A model generated the notes under the pieces. The model was not told the origin of the DNA, searched no databases, and worked only from the letters and a program-made list of their open reading frames with translations. From Albidovulum denitrificans (GTDB taxonomy: Bacteria; Pseudomonadota; Alphaproteobacteria; Rhodobacterales; Rhodobacteraceae): 64,000 nucleotides of DNA. The stretch spans positions 1-64,000 of the forward strand of contig NZ_PVEP01000006.1 of assembly GCF_002973535.1 (NCBI RefSeq), read 5' to 3'. This document shows positions 42,108 to 52,210 of this stretch, piece by piece; position 1 is the first letter of the stretch, and every line of letters starts with the position of its first letter. The translations under genes and the position numbers were made by a program.

Positions 42108-43952
42108 ATGAACGGGACCATCCGGCTGACCGCCGCGCAGGCCATGGTGAAATGGCTGTCCGCGCAGATGACCGAGGAGGGGGAGCGTTTCGTCGATGGC
42201 ATCTGGGCCATCTTCGGCCATGGCAATGTCGCCGGGCTGGGCGAGGCGCTGGAAAAGGCGGGCAACGGCTTTCCGACCTGGCGGGGGCAGAACGAACAGA
42301 CCATGGCCCATACCGCCATCGCCTATGCCAAGGGCATGAAGCGGCGGCGCTGCATGGCGGTGACATCGTCCATCGGGCCGGGCGCGACCAATATGGTGAC
42401 GGCGGCGGCGCTGGCGCATGTGAATCGCCTGCCGGTCCTGCTGATCCCCGGCGACGTCTTCGCCAACCGCCGCCCCGACCCGGTGCTGCAACAGGTCGAG
42501 GATTTTGAGGATGGGACGGTCAGCGCCAATGACTGCTTCCGCCCCGTCTCGCGCTATTTCGACCGGATCACCCGGCCAGAGCAGCTTTTGACTGCGTTGC
42601 CCCGCGCGATGGCGACCCTGACCGATCCGGCAAGCTGCGGCCCGGTGACGCTGTCCTTCTGTCAGGACGTGCAGGCCGAGGGGTACGACTATCCCGCCGC
42701 CTTCTTCGAACCGCGCGTCTGGTATATCCGCCGCCCGGAACCGGACCTGCGGGAGCTTGATGGCGTCGCCACCCTGATCGCGGCGGCCAAGGCCCCGGTC
42801 ATCATCGCGGGCGGCGGCACGATCTATGCGGGCGCGGAACAGCTGCTGGCCGATTTCGCGACCCGCCACGGCATTCCGGTGGTAGAGACGCAAGCGGGGA
42901 AATCCGCGCTGGCGCAGGCCCATCCGATGAATTTCGGCGCCTGCGGCGTTGACGGGTCGGCGGCGGCGAACGCGCTTTGCGCGCAGGCGGATGTTGTCAT
43001 TGGCGTCGGCACCCGGTTTCAGGATTTCACCACCGGATCGTGGTCGCTCTTCTCCCGTCCGGGGCGCACACTCATCTCCATCAATGTCGCGGCCTATGAC
43101 GCGATGAAGCACGGGGCCGTCCCGCTGATGGCCGATGCCGGTGTGGCGCTGGAACGGTTGAGCGCGCGGCTTGGGGGCTACAAGGCCACGGCCCATGACC
43201 CCGCCGCGCGCAGCGCCTGGCTTGACGCCGTCACCGCCCATTGCGCGCCGCGCGGCGATGTCCCCGCCGGGTATCGCCCGATGGATTGCGAGGTGATCGG
43301 GGCGGTCCAGCGCGCGACCGGCGACGATGCCATCGCCATGTGCGCCGCCGGGACCATGCCCGGTGCGCTGAAACTTCTCTGGCAGCCCGGCCAGGGCGGC
43401 TATCACATGGAATACGGCTATAGCTGCATGGGGTATGAGATCGCCGGGGCGATGGGGCTAAAGCTTGCCCGGCCAGAGCGCGAGGTGATCTGTTTCGTCG
43501 GCGACGGGTCCTACATGATGGCCAATTCCGAACTCGCCACCGCCGTCATGCGGCGCATTCCCTTTACCGTCGTGCTGACCGACAACCGGGGCTTTGGCTG
43601 TATCAACCGCCTGCAACAGGGTTGCGGGGGCGAGGCGTTCAACAACCTCTACAAGGACTGCAACATCGCGGCAGAGCCCCAGATCGACTATGTCGCCCAT
43701 GCCGCCGCGATGGGCGCCCATGCGGTCAAGGCCCGTGACATCGCCGATCTGGAAGACCAGATCGCCGCCGCGCGCGGGCGTAATATCCCGACGGTGATCG
43801 TGATCGAGACAGATCCGACCGAAGGCCCCAGCTTTGGCGAGGCGGGCCACTGGTGGGATGTCGCGGTGCCAGAGGTGGGCGCGACGGAGAAACTGAAACA
43901 GGCCTATGCGCGCTATCTGGACGGCGTGGCGCGGCAATCGCTGGTGAATTGA
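42108..43952 (+). CDS. iolD: IolD, ThDP-dependent trihydroxycyclohexanedione hydrolase
   Basis: A 614-residue ThDP enzyme that opens the ring of 3D-(3,5/4)-trihydroxycyclohexane-1,2-dione. The N-terminal GNVAGLG and [16 protein letters not shown] (with the catalytic Glu), [10 protein letters not shown], and the C-terminal ThDP motif [15 protein letters not shown]...[10 protein letters not shown] are clear. The ATG at 42108 sits 9 bp after AGGAAAGG; a GTG at 42099 overlapping the iolC stop would put that site too close. Length is normal. Confidence 0.95.
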   Translation: MNGTIRLTAAQAMVKWLSAQMTEEGERFVDGIWAIFGHGNVAGLGEALEKAGNGFPTWRGQNEQTMAHTAIAYAKGMKRRRCMAVTSSIGPGATNMVTAAALAHVNRLPVLLIPGDVFANRRPDPVLQQVEDFEDGTVSANDCFRPVSRYFDRITRPEQLLTALPRAMATLTDPASCGPVTLSFCQDVQAEGYDYPAAFFEPRVWYIRRPEPDLRELDGVATLIAAAKAPVIIAGGGTIYAGAEQLLADFATRHGIPVVETQAGKSALAQAHPMNFGACGVDGSAAANALCAQADVVIGVGTRFQDFTTGSWSLFSRPGRTLISINVAAYDAMKHGAVPLMADAGVALERLSARLGGYKATAHDPAARSAWLDAVTAHCAPRGDVPAGYRPMDCEVIGAVQRATGDDAIAMCAAGTMPGALKLLWQPGQGGYHMEYGYSCMGYEIAGAMGLKLARPEREVICFVGDGSYMMANSELATAVMRRIPFTVVLTDNRGFGCINRLQQGCGGEAFNNLYKDCNIAAEPQIDYVAHAAAMGAHAVKARDIADLEDQIAAARGRNIPTVIVIETDPTEGPSFGEAGHWWDVAVPEVGATEKLKQAYARYLDGVARQSLVN

Positions 43953-43959
43953 GGGCAGA

Positions 43960-44856
43960 ATGATCCGTTTCGGAACCAATCCCATCGCCTGGGCCAATGA
44001 CGACGACCAAAGCCTTGGCGCGCATATCCCCACCGACCAGATCCTCCGCGAGGCGGCGGCGATCGGCTTTGACGGGATCGAGAATGGCCACCGCTGGCCC
44101 GACGACCCCGAGGCCTTGCGCCAGCTTCTGGGGGGCCATGGCCTTGCCTTCATCTCGGGCTGGTATTCGCTGAACCTGCTGACACAGCCGGTCGCGGCGG
44201 AAAAGGCCGCGATCCAGCGCCACCTTGACAAGTTGAAGCATAACGGCTCAGCGGTCTGCATCGTGTGCGAAACTTCGAACTCCATCCAGGGGCGCGATGT
44301 GGCGCTGTCGCAAAGCCCGGTCCTGACGGCGGCGGCGATGCGCGACTTCGGCGCGAAGGTGGAGGAACTGGCGAATTTCACCGCCGCGCAGGGCATCACG
44401 CTGGTCTATCATCACCACATGGGAACCGTGGTCGAAACCCCGGAAGAAATCGACGCCTTCATGGCCGCGACCGGCCCGGCGATGAAGCTTCTGTTTGACG
44501 CGGGCCATTGCTATTTTGGCGGCCATGGCGCGGACCCGGCCCCTGTCTTGCGCAAATACGCGGGCCGCGTCGCGCATTTTCATGCCAAGAACGTCCGGCC
44601 CGAGGTGATGGCAAAGGTCCGCGACACCGGCATGTCCTTCATGGATGGGGTCCGCGCGGGCGTCTTCACCGTGCCGGGCGATCCCGAAGGCGGGGTGGAC
44701 TTCGCGCCCTTGCTGCGCATCCTGAAGGACAGCGGCTATGGCGGCTGGATCGTGATCGAGGCGGAGCAGGACCCGGAAGTTCGCGATCCCGTTCACTACC
44801 AGTCGCTTGGCCTGAGGACGCTGAAGACGCTTGCCGCCGAGGCGGGGCTGGTCTGA
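43960..44856 (+). CDS. iolE: IolE, myo-inosose-2 dehydratase
   Basis: A 298-residue TIM barrel: [41 protein letters not shown] and [12 protein letters not shown], with the metal ligands Glu, Asp, His of the family. It dehydrates scyllo-inosose to the diketone used by IolD. It lies 7 bp after iolD. Nothing unusual. Confidence 0.95.
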   Translation: MIRFGTNPIAWANDDDQSLGAHIPTDQILREAAAIGFDGIENGHRWPDDPEALRQLLGGHGLAFISGWYSLNLLTQPVAAEKAAIQRHLDKLKHNGSAVCIVCETSNSIQGRDVALSQSPVLTAAAMRDFGAKVEELANFTAAQGITLVYHHHMGTVVETPEEIDAFMAATGPAMKLLFDAGHCYFGGHGADPAPVLRKYAGRVAHFHAKNVRPEVMAKVRDTGMSFMDGVRAGVFTVPGDPEGGVDFAPLLRILKDSGYGGWIVIEAEQDPEVRDPVHYQSLGLRTLKTLAAEAGLV

Positions 44857-44891
44857 GCCCCCCCGCGACACCGATGAAAAGGACAAGACCC

Positions 44892-45701
44892 ATGAGCGGA
44901 TTGCTGCATCGCCCCTTCGGCACCCATGGCAAGGTGCATGACATCACGCCCGCCACCGCCGGCTGGCGCTATGTCGGCTTTGCGCTTTATCGCCTCAGGG
45001 CCGGGGAAAGTGCCGCCGAGGCGACGGGGGATCGTGAGGCAATCCTTGTCATGGTGGAAGGCAAGGCCGCGATGCGGGCCGCCGGGCAGGACTGGGGCAT
45101 GCTGGGCGACCGGATGAATGTCTTCGAAAAGACCCCGCCGCACTGCCTTTACGTCCCGAACGGCGCCGACTGGACCGCCACCGCCGAAACCGATTGCGTG
45201 ATCGCCGTCTGTTCCGCCCCCGGTAAGGGCGGCCACGCCGCGCGGCGGATCGGGCCGGAGGGCATCACGCTGACCGAACGCGGGTGCGGCACCAACACGC
45301 GCCATATCAACAACATCGCGATGGAGGCCGAGGATTATGCCGACAGCCTTCTGGTGACCGAGGTCTTCACGCCTGCGGGCCACTGGTCAAGCTACCCGAG
45401 CCACCGCCATGATGAGGACGACTTCCCCCGCATCACCTATCTTGAGGAAACCTACTATCACCGTCTGAACCCCGCCTCAGGCTGGGCGGTGCAGCGCGTC
45501 TATACCGACGACGCCACGCTCGACGAAACCATGGCGGTCAAGGACGGTGATGTCGTCTGCGTCCCGCGCGGCCACCATCCCTGCGGCGCGCCCTACGGGT
45601 TCGAGATGTATTACCTCAACGTCATGGCCGGCCCCTTGCGCAAATGGCGCTTCGTCGCCGCGCCCGAGGTCGAATGGATCATGGAGCGCGACGCGAAATA
45701 G
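44892..45701 (+). CDS. iolB: IolB, 5-deoxy-glucuronate isomerase
   Basis: A 269-residue cupin. HWSSYPSHRHDEDDFPRITYLEETYYH holds the metal-binding histidines and glutamate of the family, and VPRGHHPCGAPYGFEMYYLNVMAGP follows. It isomerises 5-deoxy-glucuronate to 5-dehydro-2-deoxygluconate, the IolC substrate. It ends the iol operon; three bases separate its TAG from the stop of the convergent msrA gene, and no terminator hairpin fits in between. Confidence 0.95.
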   Translation: MSGLLHRPFGTHGKVHDITPATAGWRYVGFALYRLRAGESAAEATGDREAILVMVEGKAAMRAAGQDWGMLGDRMNVFEKTPPHCLYVPNGADWTATAETDCVIAVCSAPGKGGHAARRIGPEGITLTERGCGTNTRHINNIAMEAEDYADSLLVTEVFTPAGHWSSYPSHRHDEDDFPRITYLEETYYHRLNPASGWAVQRVYTDDATLDETMAVKDGDVVCVPRGHHPCGAPYGFEMYYLNVMAGPLRKWRFVAAPEVEWIMERDAK

Positions 45702-45704
45702 GGT

Positions 45705-46208
45705 CTATTCCGCCGCGCGTTTGGGCAGGACCCAGTCGGGGCGGGGGAAGTGGCAGGTATAGCCGTTCGGGAAACGTTTCAGGTAATCCTGATGCTCTGG
45801 CTCCGCCTCCCAGAAATCGCCCGCAGGCTCAACCTCCGTCACGACCTTGCCGGGCCAAAGGCCGCTTGCGTTCACGTCGGCGATGGTATCCTCCGCCACG
45901 GCCTTCTGCGCCTCGGACGTATAGTAGATGGCCGAGCGGTAGGACATGCCCAGATCGTTGCCCTGCCGGTTCGGCGTGGTCGGGTCGTGGATCTGGAAGA
46001 AGAACTCCAGCAGCGTGCGAAAGCTGATCTTCGCCGGGTCGAAGAGGACCTCGATCCCCTCGGCATGGGTGCCGTGGTTGCGATAGGTGGCGTGGTCGAC
46101 ATCGCCGCCGGTATAGCCGACGCGGGTCTTTTCGACACCGGGCAGCCTGCGGATCAGGTCCTGCATGCCCCAGAAGCAGCCACCGGCTAGAACGGCACGT
46201 TCGGTCAT
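45705..46208 (-). CDS. msrA: Peptide methionine-S-sulfoxide reductase MsrA
   Basis: A 167-residue cytoplasmic enzyme with catalytic GCFWG (C11) and [25 protein letters not shown] downstream. It repairs S-methionine sulfoxide in proteins. It overlaps msrB by 4 bp and is translated second in an msrB-msrA operon. A later cysteine in [10 protein letters not shown] may act in recycling. No signal peptide is present. Confidence 0.96.
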   Translation of the reverse strand: MTERAVLAGGCFWGMQDLIRRLPGVEKTRVGYTGGDVDHATYRNHGTHAEGIEVLFDPAKISFRTLLEFFFQIHDPTTPNRQGNDLGMSYRSAIYYTSEAQKAVAEDTIADVNASGLWPGKVVTEVEPAGDFWEAEPEHQDYLKRFPNGYTCHFPRPDWVLPKRAAE

Positions 46209-46651
46209 TTGCGATCCTCCACCTGATCGAGATAGGCGCCATAGCCCTCGGCCTCCATCCTGTCCTTCGGGATGAAGCGCAGGCTGGCGGAGTTGATGCA
46301 GTAGCGCAGCCCGCCCATCGCGCGCGGCCCGTCGGGGAAGACATGGCCCAGATGGCTGTCGCCATGGGCCGACCGCACCTCGACGCGGACCATGCCATGC
46401 GTGGTGTCGCGAAGCTCGGTCACGTTGGCATCGACGACGGGTTTCGAGAACGACGGCCAGCCACAGCCAGAGGCGAACTTGGCCGATGAGGCGAAAAGCG
46501 GTTCGCCCGATACGATATCGACGTAAAGGCCGGGTTCGAAATGGTCGTCATATTCGCCGGTGAACGGCCGTTCGGTGCCGTTTTGCTGCGTGACGCGGTA
46601 TTGTTCCGGCGTCAGGCGGGCAACGGCGTCTTCGGTCTTGGCATAGCTCAT
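46205..46651 (-). CDS. msrB: Peptide methionine-R-sulfoxide reductase MsrB (zinc-free form)
   Basis: A 148-residue enzyme with catalytic C118 ([13 protein letters not shown]) and C63 in [13 protein letters not shown] as likely resolving residue. The two CxxC zinc pairs of many MsrB proteins are absent: the first site reads PLFASSAKF. This matches the known zinc-free subtype. The ATG at 46651 is chosen because AGGAG lies 8-10 bp upstream; the open frame extends upstream but with no family likeness. It leads the msrB-msrA pair and is divergent from the arsenic operon. Confidence 0.95.
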   Translation of the reverse strand: MSYAKTEDAVARLTPEQYRVTQQNGTERPFTGEYDDHFEPGLYVDIVSGEPLFASSAKFASGCGWPSFSKPVVDANVTELRDTTHGMVRVEVRSAHGDSHLGHVFPDGPRAMGGLRYCINSASLRFIPKDRMEAEGYGAYLDQVEDRK

Positions 46652-46792
46652 GCGGGCGCTCCTGTTCGTTGCGCCATTCTGCCACCGGAGCGGGATGGGC
46701 GGAAGGGGAAGAACGAAGATGTGAGGCGGCGGGCGGCTTCCATGAAGTTCTTGTAACATCGCGGAATAGCGGTTGTGCGGCATCCTGTTTCA

Positions 46793-46806
46793 TATATTCG
46801 TGAATT
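46793..46806 (+). promoter_or_regulatory. Candidate ars operator/promoter overlapping the arsR start
   Basis: TATATT (46793-46798) is a -10-like hexamer immediately followed by ATTC-GT-GAAT (46796-46805), an inverted repeat of the sort ArsR-family dimers bind. It ends at the ATG (46807), for which no Shine-Dalgarno sequence is visible. A properly spaced -35 is not clear (TTGTGC at 46773 gives only 14 bp). Confidence 0.45.
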
Positions 46807-47637
46807 ATGGAAACACTGATTCCCTCCCGCCTGACCACCCTTGGCCACCCGCAGCGCCTGGCGCTGTTCCGGCTTCTCATGCGCCGCTACCCGGACCGGG
46901 TTCCGGCCGGGGAACTGGCCGGGGCGCTGGGGCTGAAACCCTCGACCCTCTCGGCCTATCTTTCCGCTCTGATGCAGGCCGGGCTGGTCAGCCAGGAACG
47001 CGCCGCCACCTCGCTGCGCTACAGCATCGACATGGAGGAGGTGCGGCGGACCTTCGATTACCTCCTGCTCGACTGCTGCCGCGGTCGGCCGGAGCTGTGC
47101 CTGCCCGTCCCGACGAAAGGACCCGAGACCATGACAGACCGAAAATACAACGTCCTGTTCATCTGCACCGGGAACTCTGCCCGGTCGATCTTTGCCGAGG
47201 CGATCCTGCGCAAGGAGGCCGGGGACCGTTTCAACGTCCATTCGGCCGGAACGCGGCCGCAATCGTCGCTGAACCCCTTCGCGCTGGATGTGTTGCGGCA
47301 GAACGGTCACGACATCTCGCCCCTGCGGTCCAAGACCGTGGCGGAGTTTCAGGGGCCGGACGCACCGAACTTCGACTTCGTCTTCACCGTCTGCAATCAG
47401 GCCGCGAATGAGGATTGCCCCGCCTGGACCGGCCAGCCGGTCAGCGCCCATTGGGGAATGCCCGACCCGGTGAAGGCCGAGGGGACCGAAGCCGAAAGGA
47501 ACCTTGCCTTCCATCAGGCCTATGGCGCGCTGCAAAACCGGATCAGGGCCTTCGCCGCCCTGCCGATCGCCGCGCTTGACCGGATCTCGCTGCAAAAGGC
47601 GGTGGATGCGATCGCGGGGACGGAGGCGTCGGAATGA
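46807..47637 (+). CDS. ArsR-ArsC fusion: arsenic-responsive repressor joined to arsenate reductase
   Basis: A 276-residue fusion. Residues 1-88 are an ArsR-type winged helix ([37 protein letters not shown]) with C90, C91 and C98 following it as a possible As(III) site. Residues about 112-260 are a low-molecular-weight phosphatase-type arsenate reductase with the P-loop CTGNSAR (C120-R126) and further cysteines in [11 protein letters not shown]. An internal ATG at codon 109 (47131) has AAAGGA 9 bp upstream, so free ArsC may also be made. It overlaps the GAPDH gene by 4 bp and leads the arsenic operon. Confidence 0.92.
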   Translation: METLIPSRLTTLGHPQRLALFRLLMRRYPDRVPAGELAGALGLKPSTLSAYLSALMQAGLVSQERAATSLRYSIDMEEVRRTFDYLLLDCCRGRPELCLPVPTKGPETMTDRKYNVLFICTGNSARSIFAEAILRKEAGDRFNVHSAGTRPQSSLNPFALDVLRQNGHDISPLRSKTVAEFQGPDAPNFDFVFTVCNQAANEDCPAWTGQPVSAHWGMPDPVKAEGTEAERNLAFHQAYGALQNRIRAFAALPIAALDRISLQKAVDAIAGTEASE

Positions 47638-48632
47638 CCGTCTATGCGCTGAACGGCCTTGGCCGGATGGGCAAGCTTGCGCTGAAACCGCTGTTGGAGC
47701 GGGGGGCGCGGGTGGCCTGGATCAACGACGCGGTGGGCGATCCGGCGATGCACGCGCATCTGCTGGAATTCGACAGCGTGCATGGGCGTTGGTCGGCCGA
47801 CATCACCCACGACGCGGACAGCGTGACCATCGACGGCACGCGCCTGCCCTTCATCGGGGCAAGGGACCTGTCCGCGCTGCCCTTGCAGGGGGTCGATGTC
47901 GTCATCGACTGCACCGGCGCCTTTAAAAGCGCGGCGGCGTTGGAACCCTATTTCGCGGCGGGCGTCAGGAAGGTGGTCGTCTCCGCCCCGGTGAAGGACG
48001 CAGAGGCCGCCAATATCGTCCATGGTGTCAACGATGACAGCTATGACCCGGCGCGGCACAGGATCGTCACTGCCGCCTCCTGCACCACGAACTGCCTCGC
48101 GCCGGTGGTGAAGGTCCTGCATGAGGCGATCGGCATCCGGCATGGGTCGATCACCACGATCCATGACGTCACCAATACCCAGACCATCGTCGACCGCCCG
48201 GCCAAGGACCTGCGCCGGGCGCGGTCCGCCCTGACGTCGCTGATCCCGACCACCACCGGATCGGCCACCGCGATCACGCTGATTTATCCCGAGTTGAAGG
48301 GGCGGCTGAACGGCCACGCCGTCCGGGTGCCGCTTCTGAATGCCTCGCTGACCGATTGCGTGTTCGAAATGGCGCGGGAGACGACGGTGGAGGAGGTCAA
48401 CGCGCTGTTCAAGGCCGCCGCCGAAGGCCCGCTGAGCGGTATCCTTGGCTATGAGGAACGGCCGCTGGCTTCGGCCGACTACACCAACGACACGCGGTCG
48501 AGCATCGTCGATGCGCCCTCGACCATGGTCGTGGGCGGCACGCAGGTGAAGGTCTACGCCTGGTACGACAATGAAATGGGCTATGCGCATCGTCTGGTCG
48601 ATGTGGCGATGATGGTGGGGCGCGCGCTTTGA
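47634..48632 (+). CDS. ArsJ-associated glyceraldehyde-3-phosphate dehydrogenase
   Basis: A 332-residue [19 protein letters not shown] (NAD site, with L and M where housekeeping enzymes have GRIGR), catalytic C150 in [10 protein letters not shown] and the partner His in TTIHDVTN. In ars operons this enzyme uses arsenate in place of phosphate to make 1-arseno-3-phosphoglycerate, which ArsJ exports. It overlaps both neighbours by 4 bp, consistent with channelling to ArsJ. Confidence 0.93.
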   Translation: MTVYALNGLGRMGKLALKPLLERGARVAWINDAVGDPAMHAHLLEFDSVHGRWSADITHDADSVTIDGTRLPFIGARDLSALPLQGVDVVIDCTGAFKSAAALEPYFAAGVRKVVVSAPVKDAEAANIVHGVNDDSYDPARHRIVTAASCTTNCLAPVVKVLHEAIGIRHGSITTIHDVTNTQTIVDRPAKDLRRARSALTSLIPTTTGSATAITLIYPELKGRLNGHAVRVPLLNASLTDCVFEMARETTVEEVNALFKAAAEGPLSGILGYEERPLASADYTNDTRSSIVDAPSTMVVGGTQVKVYAWYDNEMGYAHRLVDVAMMVGRAL

Positions 48633-49879
48633 CGGCGCGGCCCGAGGGGTTCGCGGCCTATATGGCGGTGACGGCGGCCTACTGGGCCTTCATGCTGACC
48701 GACGGCGCGCTGCGGATGCTGGTGCTGCTGCACTTCCACACGCTCGGCTTCACGCCGGTGCAGCTTGCGTACCTTTTCGTGCTGTATGAGGTCGCCGGGA
48801 TGGTCACCAACCTGTCGGCGGGCTGGATCGCCGCACGCTTTGGCCTGACCTCCACGCTTTATGCGGGGCTTGCCGTGCAGGTCGCGGCCCTTCTGGCGCT
48901 GGCAGAGCTTGATCCAAGCTGGGGGGTGGCGCTGTCCGTCGCCTATGTGATGGCCGTGCAGGGGGCAAGTGGCGTGGCCAAGGACCTGGCCAAGATGTCG
49001 TCGAAATCGGCGGTAAAGCTGCTGGCCCCGAAAGGGGAGGGGGGGCTTTTCCGCTGGGTCGCAGTGCTGACCGGGTCGAAGAACGCGGTGAAGGGGCTGG
49101 GCTTCCTTCTGGGTGCTGCGCTTTTGTCAACGCTGGGCTTCGTCTTGGCGGTCTATGCCATGGCCGCCACCCTTGCGCTGATCCTTGTCGCCGTCATGCT
49201 CGCGATGCCGCCGGGGCTGCCGCAGGGGCGCAAGGGGGTGACGTTCACGCAGGTCTTTTCCCCCTCGGCCAATGTGAACTGGCTGAGCGTGGCGCGGGTG
49301 TTCCTGTTCGGCGCGCGGGACGTGTGGTTCGTGGTTGGTATCCCGATCTATTTCTACGCGGTGCTATCGGACGGCAGCGCGGCGGGCAACCGCGCCGCCT
49401 TCTTCCTGATCGGCATCTTCATGGCGTTCTGGATCATCCTTTACGGCGCGGTTCAGGCCGTCGCGCCGCGCATCTTGCGGGCCGCGACCCGGTCCGAAGG
49501 CGATCTGGCCCGCGCCGCGCGCGGCTGGGCCTGGGCGCTGGCGGTCGTTCCGGCGCTCCTGACCCTTGCCGCGCTTCTGTCGCCCGCGCCGCAGGGCTGG
49601 TTGACTGTGACGCTGGTTGCGGGGCTTCTGGTCTTCGGCGCCATCTTCGCCGTGAACTCGGCGCTGCATTCCTACCTCATCCTCGCCTTCACACGGGAAG
49701 AGAGGGTGACGATGGATGTCGGCTTCTATTACATGGCCAATGCCGCCGGGCGGCTTCTGGGGACGGTGCTGTCGGGTCTGACCTATCAGTCCGGCGGACT
49801 TGCCCTGATGCTGGGGACGGCGGCGGTGATGGTCGCGCTTTCGGCGCTTGCCGCCGGGCGGTTGAGGGTTGGGGAGTAA
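48629..49879 (+). CDS. arsJ: ArsJ, organoarsenical efflux MFS permease
   Basis: A 416-residue major facilitator with about 11-12 helices. [22 protein letters not shown] and [22 protein letters not shown] are typical of ArsJ. It exports 1-arseno-3-phosphoglycerate, which falls apart outside. The start appears to be TTG at 48629, overlapping the GAPDH stop; the first ATG (48662) would shorten the N-terminal lead before the conserved helix 1, so TTG is preferred but not certain. Confidence 0.92.
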   Translation: MTARPEGFAAYMAVTAAYWAFMLTDGALRMLVLLHFHTLGFTPVQLAYLFVLYEVAGMVTNLSAGWIAARFGLTSTLYAGLAVQVAALLALAELDPSWGVALSVAYVMAVQGASGVAKDLAKMSSKSAVKLLAPKGEGGLFRWVAVLTGSKNAVKGLGFLLGAALLSTLGFVLAVYAMAATLALILVAVMLAMPPGLPQGRKGVTFTQVFSPSANVNWLSVARVFLFGARDVWFVVGIPIYFYAVLSDGSAAGNRAAFFLIGIFMAFWIILYGAVQAVAPRILRAATRSEGDLARAARGWAWALAVVPALLTLAALLSPAPQGWLTVTLVAGLLVFGAIFAVNSALHSYLILAFTREERVTMDVGFYYMANAAGRLLGTVLSGLTYQSGGLALMLGTAAVMVALSALAAGRLRVGE

Positions 49880-49885
49880 GGTCCG

Positions 49886-50893
49886 ATGGGCGTCTTTGAA
49901 AAATACCTGTCGCTTTGGATCGCGCTGGCGATGGCCGCCGGGATCGGCATCGGCAGCATCGCGCCGGGTCTTGTGACCGCTGTCGCGGCGGCTGAGGTTG
50001 CGAAGGTGAACCTGATCGTGGCCGTCCTGGTCTGGGCGATGGTCTATCCGATGATGGTGGGCGTCGATCCCGGCGCGCTGCGCGGTGTGCTGAAACAGCC
50101 CAGGGGGCTGGCGATCACGCTGGTGGTCAACTGGCTTATCAAGCCCTTCACCATGGCCGCGCTTGGCGTTCTCTTCTTCGAACATGTCTTCGCCGACCGG
50201 ATCGCGCCTGCCGATGCGCAGCAATATATCGCGGGGCTGATCCTTCTGGGCGCTGCCCCTTGCACGGCGATGGTGTTCGTCTGGTCGCAACTGACGAAGG
50301 GGGATGAGGGGTATACGCTCCTCCAGGTCTCGGTGAATGACGTCGTCATGGTCTTTGCCTTCGCGCCGATCGTGGCGTTTCTGCTTGGCGTCACGGATAT
50401 CGCCGTGCCTTGGGGGACGCTTGTCCTGTCGGTCGTCCTCTTCGTTGCGCTGCCGCTGGCGGCGGGGATCTGGACGCGCAAGGCGCTTGGCAGCCCCGCG
50501 CGGATCGAGGCCTTTCGCGACAGGATAAAGCCGTGGTCCGTGGTCGGCCTGATCGCGACGGTGATGATCCTCTTCGGGCTTCAGGGTCAGGTGATCCTTG
50601 ACCGGCCGCAGGTGATCGTGATGATCGCTGTGCCGATCCTGATCCAGTCTTACGGCATCTTCGCGTTGGCCTATGCGGCGGCCTATGCGCTGCGCGTGCC
50701 GCACCGGATCGCAGCGCCCTGCGCCCTGATCGGGACGTCGAACTTCTTCGAACTTGCCGTCGCCGTCGCGATCAGCCTTTTTGGCCTCAACTCCGGCGCG
50801 GCGCTTGCGACCGTCGTGGGGGTGCTCGTCGAGGTGCCGGTGATGCTGTCGCTGGTGCGCTTCGCAAACCGGACGCGGGGCCGCTTTGCCTGA
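49886..50893 (+). CDS. ACR3-family arsenite efflux pump
   Basis: A 335-residue protein with ten helices. [20 protein letters not shown] holds the conserved helix-4 Cys essential in ACR3, and [19 protein letters not shown] the helix-9 Glu. It removes As(III) made by the ArsC domain at the start of the operon. With GAPDH-ArsJ the cell has two arsenate routes: reduction then ACR3, or conjugation then ArsJ. It starts 6 bp after arsJ. Confidence 0.95.
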   Translation: MGVFEKYLSLWIALAMAAGIGIGSIAPGLVTAVAAAEVAKVNLIVAVLVWAMVYPMMVGVDPGALRGVLKQPRGLAITLVVNWLIKPFTMAALGVLFFEHVFADRIAPADAQQYIAGLILLGAAPCTAMVFVWSQLTKGDEGYTLLQVSVNDVVMVFAFAPIVAFLLGVTDIAVPWGTLVLSVVLFVALPLAAGIWTRKALGSPARIEAFRDRIKPWSVVGLIATVMILFGLQGQVILDRPQVIVMIAVPILIQSYGIFALAYAAAYALRVPHRIAAPCALIGTSNFFELAVAVAISLFGLNSGAALATVVGVLVEVPVMLSLVRFANRTRGRFA

Positions 50894-51059
50894 CGCAAGG
50901 GGCGTTCGCTGACTGCCGGGGATTTGTGCATGTTGCCCAAGGGTTTCGCGACGCGCGCACGAAGTTCTGTGCGTCAATGCGCAAAAGGGCGACTGGTGGC
51001 CGCCCGCCGGATATGTTCCTTTAGGGCCGAACAGGATCATGTCTTTCGAGGGGCGCTTC

Positions 51060-52196
51060 ATGCTGCGATTTGCTTACATTCTTGCTGCGGCGATCCTCGG
51101 GACCTCGGTCGGCGCCTTCGCGCAAGGCGCGGGCGAGACGCCGCCGCAGCCCGTGACCGTCGTCACGCTGGGGGCAGAGCCGGTGACGCTGATCTCCCCC
51201 CTGCCGGGGCGGGTTGCGGCCTCGGGCGTGGCCGAGGTGCGGCCGCAGGTCAGCGGGATCATCACCGACCGCCTTTTCAACGAGGGCGCGGAGGTGGCGC
51301 AGAACGACCCCCTCTACAAGATCGACGCCGCGAGCTATGAGGCCAAGGTGGCCGCCGCCGAAGCCGCGCTGTCGCAGGCCGAGGCGACGCTGCGGTCGGC
51401 CGAAAGTGAGGCGAAGCGGCAGGAAACGCTGCTGGGCCGCTCGGTCGTCAGCCAGCAGAACCTTGACGATGCCATCGCCGCCCGCGACGTCGCCGATGCC
51501 GCCGTGAAGGTGGCACGCGCGAACCTGCAATCGGCGCAGATTGACCTTGACCGGACCACCATCCGCGCGCCGCTGTCCGGTGTCGTGGGCCTGAGCGAGA
51601 CGACGCAGGGCGCGCTGGTGACGGCGGGGCAGGCGACGGCGCTGACCGTGATCCGCGACCTTGACCCGGTCTATGTCGACGTGACCCAGTCCGCGGCCGA
51701 GCTTCTGCGCTGGCGCCGCGCCAACCCCGATGCCACGCGCGGCATGGACCCGACCGTGACGCTGCGTCTGGCGGACGGATCGGACTACGGCCAGAAAGGG
51801 CATCTGGAAGCGGCAGAGCCGCATGTGAACGAACTGACCGGGGTGATCGTCCTCAGGCTGATGTTCCCCAACCCCGACCATCTGCTGTTGCCGGGCATGT
51901 ATGTGCAGGTCGAGATGCCGCAGGGCGTGGTGGACAACGCCATCCTCGCCCCGCAACAGGGGATCGGGCGCGACCGGCGCGGGCAACCGACGGCGCTGGT
52001 CGTCAATGCCGACAACGTCGTCGAACAGCGGCAGCTGACCGTGCTGCGTGATCAGGGCGCGAACTGGATCGTGACCGATGGCCTCGCGCCCGGCGACAAG
52101 CTGATCGTCGAAGGGCTTCAGAAGATCGCGCCCGGCGCCAAGGTCACGCCGGAAGAAAAGACCGACGCCCCCGCCGCCGCGCCTGCCGCGAACTGA
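51060..52196 (+). CDS. RND efflux periplasmic adaptor (AcrA/MexA family)
   Basis: A 378-residue membrane-fusion protein with a Sec signal (cleavage after FAQ, about residue 22), lipoyl halves (EVRPQVSGIITDRLFNEGAEV; IRAPLSGVVGLSETTQGALV), an Ala/Glu coiled coil (about 90-160) and C-terminal beta-barrel and MP domains. No lipobox is seen, unlike AcrA. The ATG at 51060 with GAGGGG 6 bp upstream is preferred; an ATG at 51039 is possible. It lies 14 bp before the pump gene. The 166-bp gap to the arsenic operon holds no clear gene or terminator. Confidence 0.92.
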   Translation: MLRFAYILAAAILGTSVGAFAQGAGETPPQPVTVVTLGAEPVTLISPLPGRVAASGVAEVRPQVSGIITDRLFNEGAEVAQNDPLYKIDAASYEAKVAAAEAALSQAEATLRSAESEAKRQETLLGRSVVSQQNLDDAIAARDVADAAVKVARANLQSAQIDLDRTTIRAPLSGVVGLSETTQGALVTAGQATALTVIRDLDPVYVDVTQSAAELLRWRRANPDATRGMDPTVTLRLADGSDYGQKGHLEAAEPHVNELTGVIVLRLMFPNPDHLLLPGMYVQVEMPQGVVDNAILAPQQGIGRDRRGQPTALVVNADNVVEQRQLTVLRDQGANWIVTDGLAPGDKLIVEGLQKIAPGAKVTPEEKTDAPAAAPAAN

Positions 52197-52210
52197 CCGG
52201 AGACCGAGGA

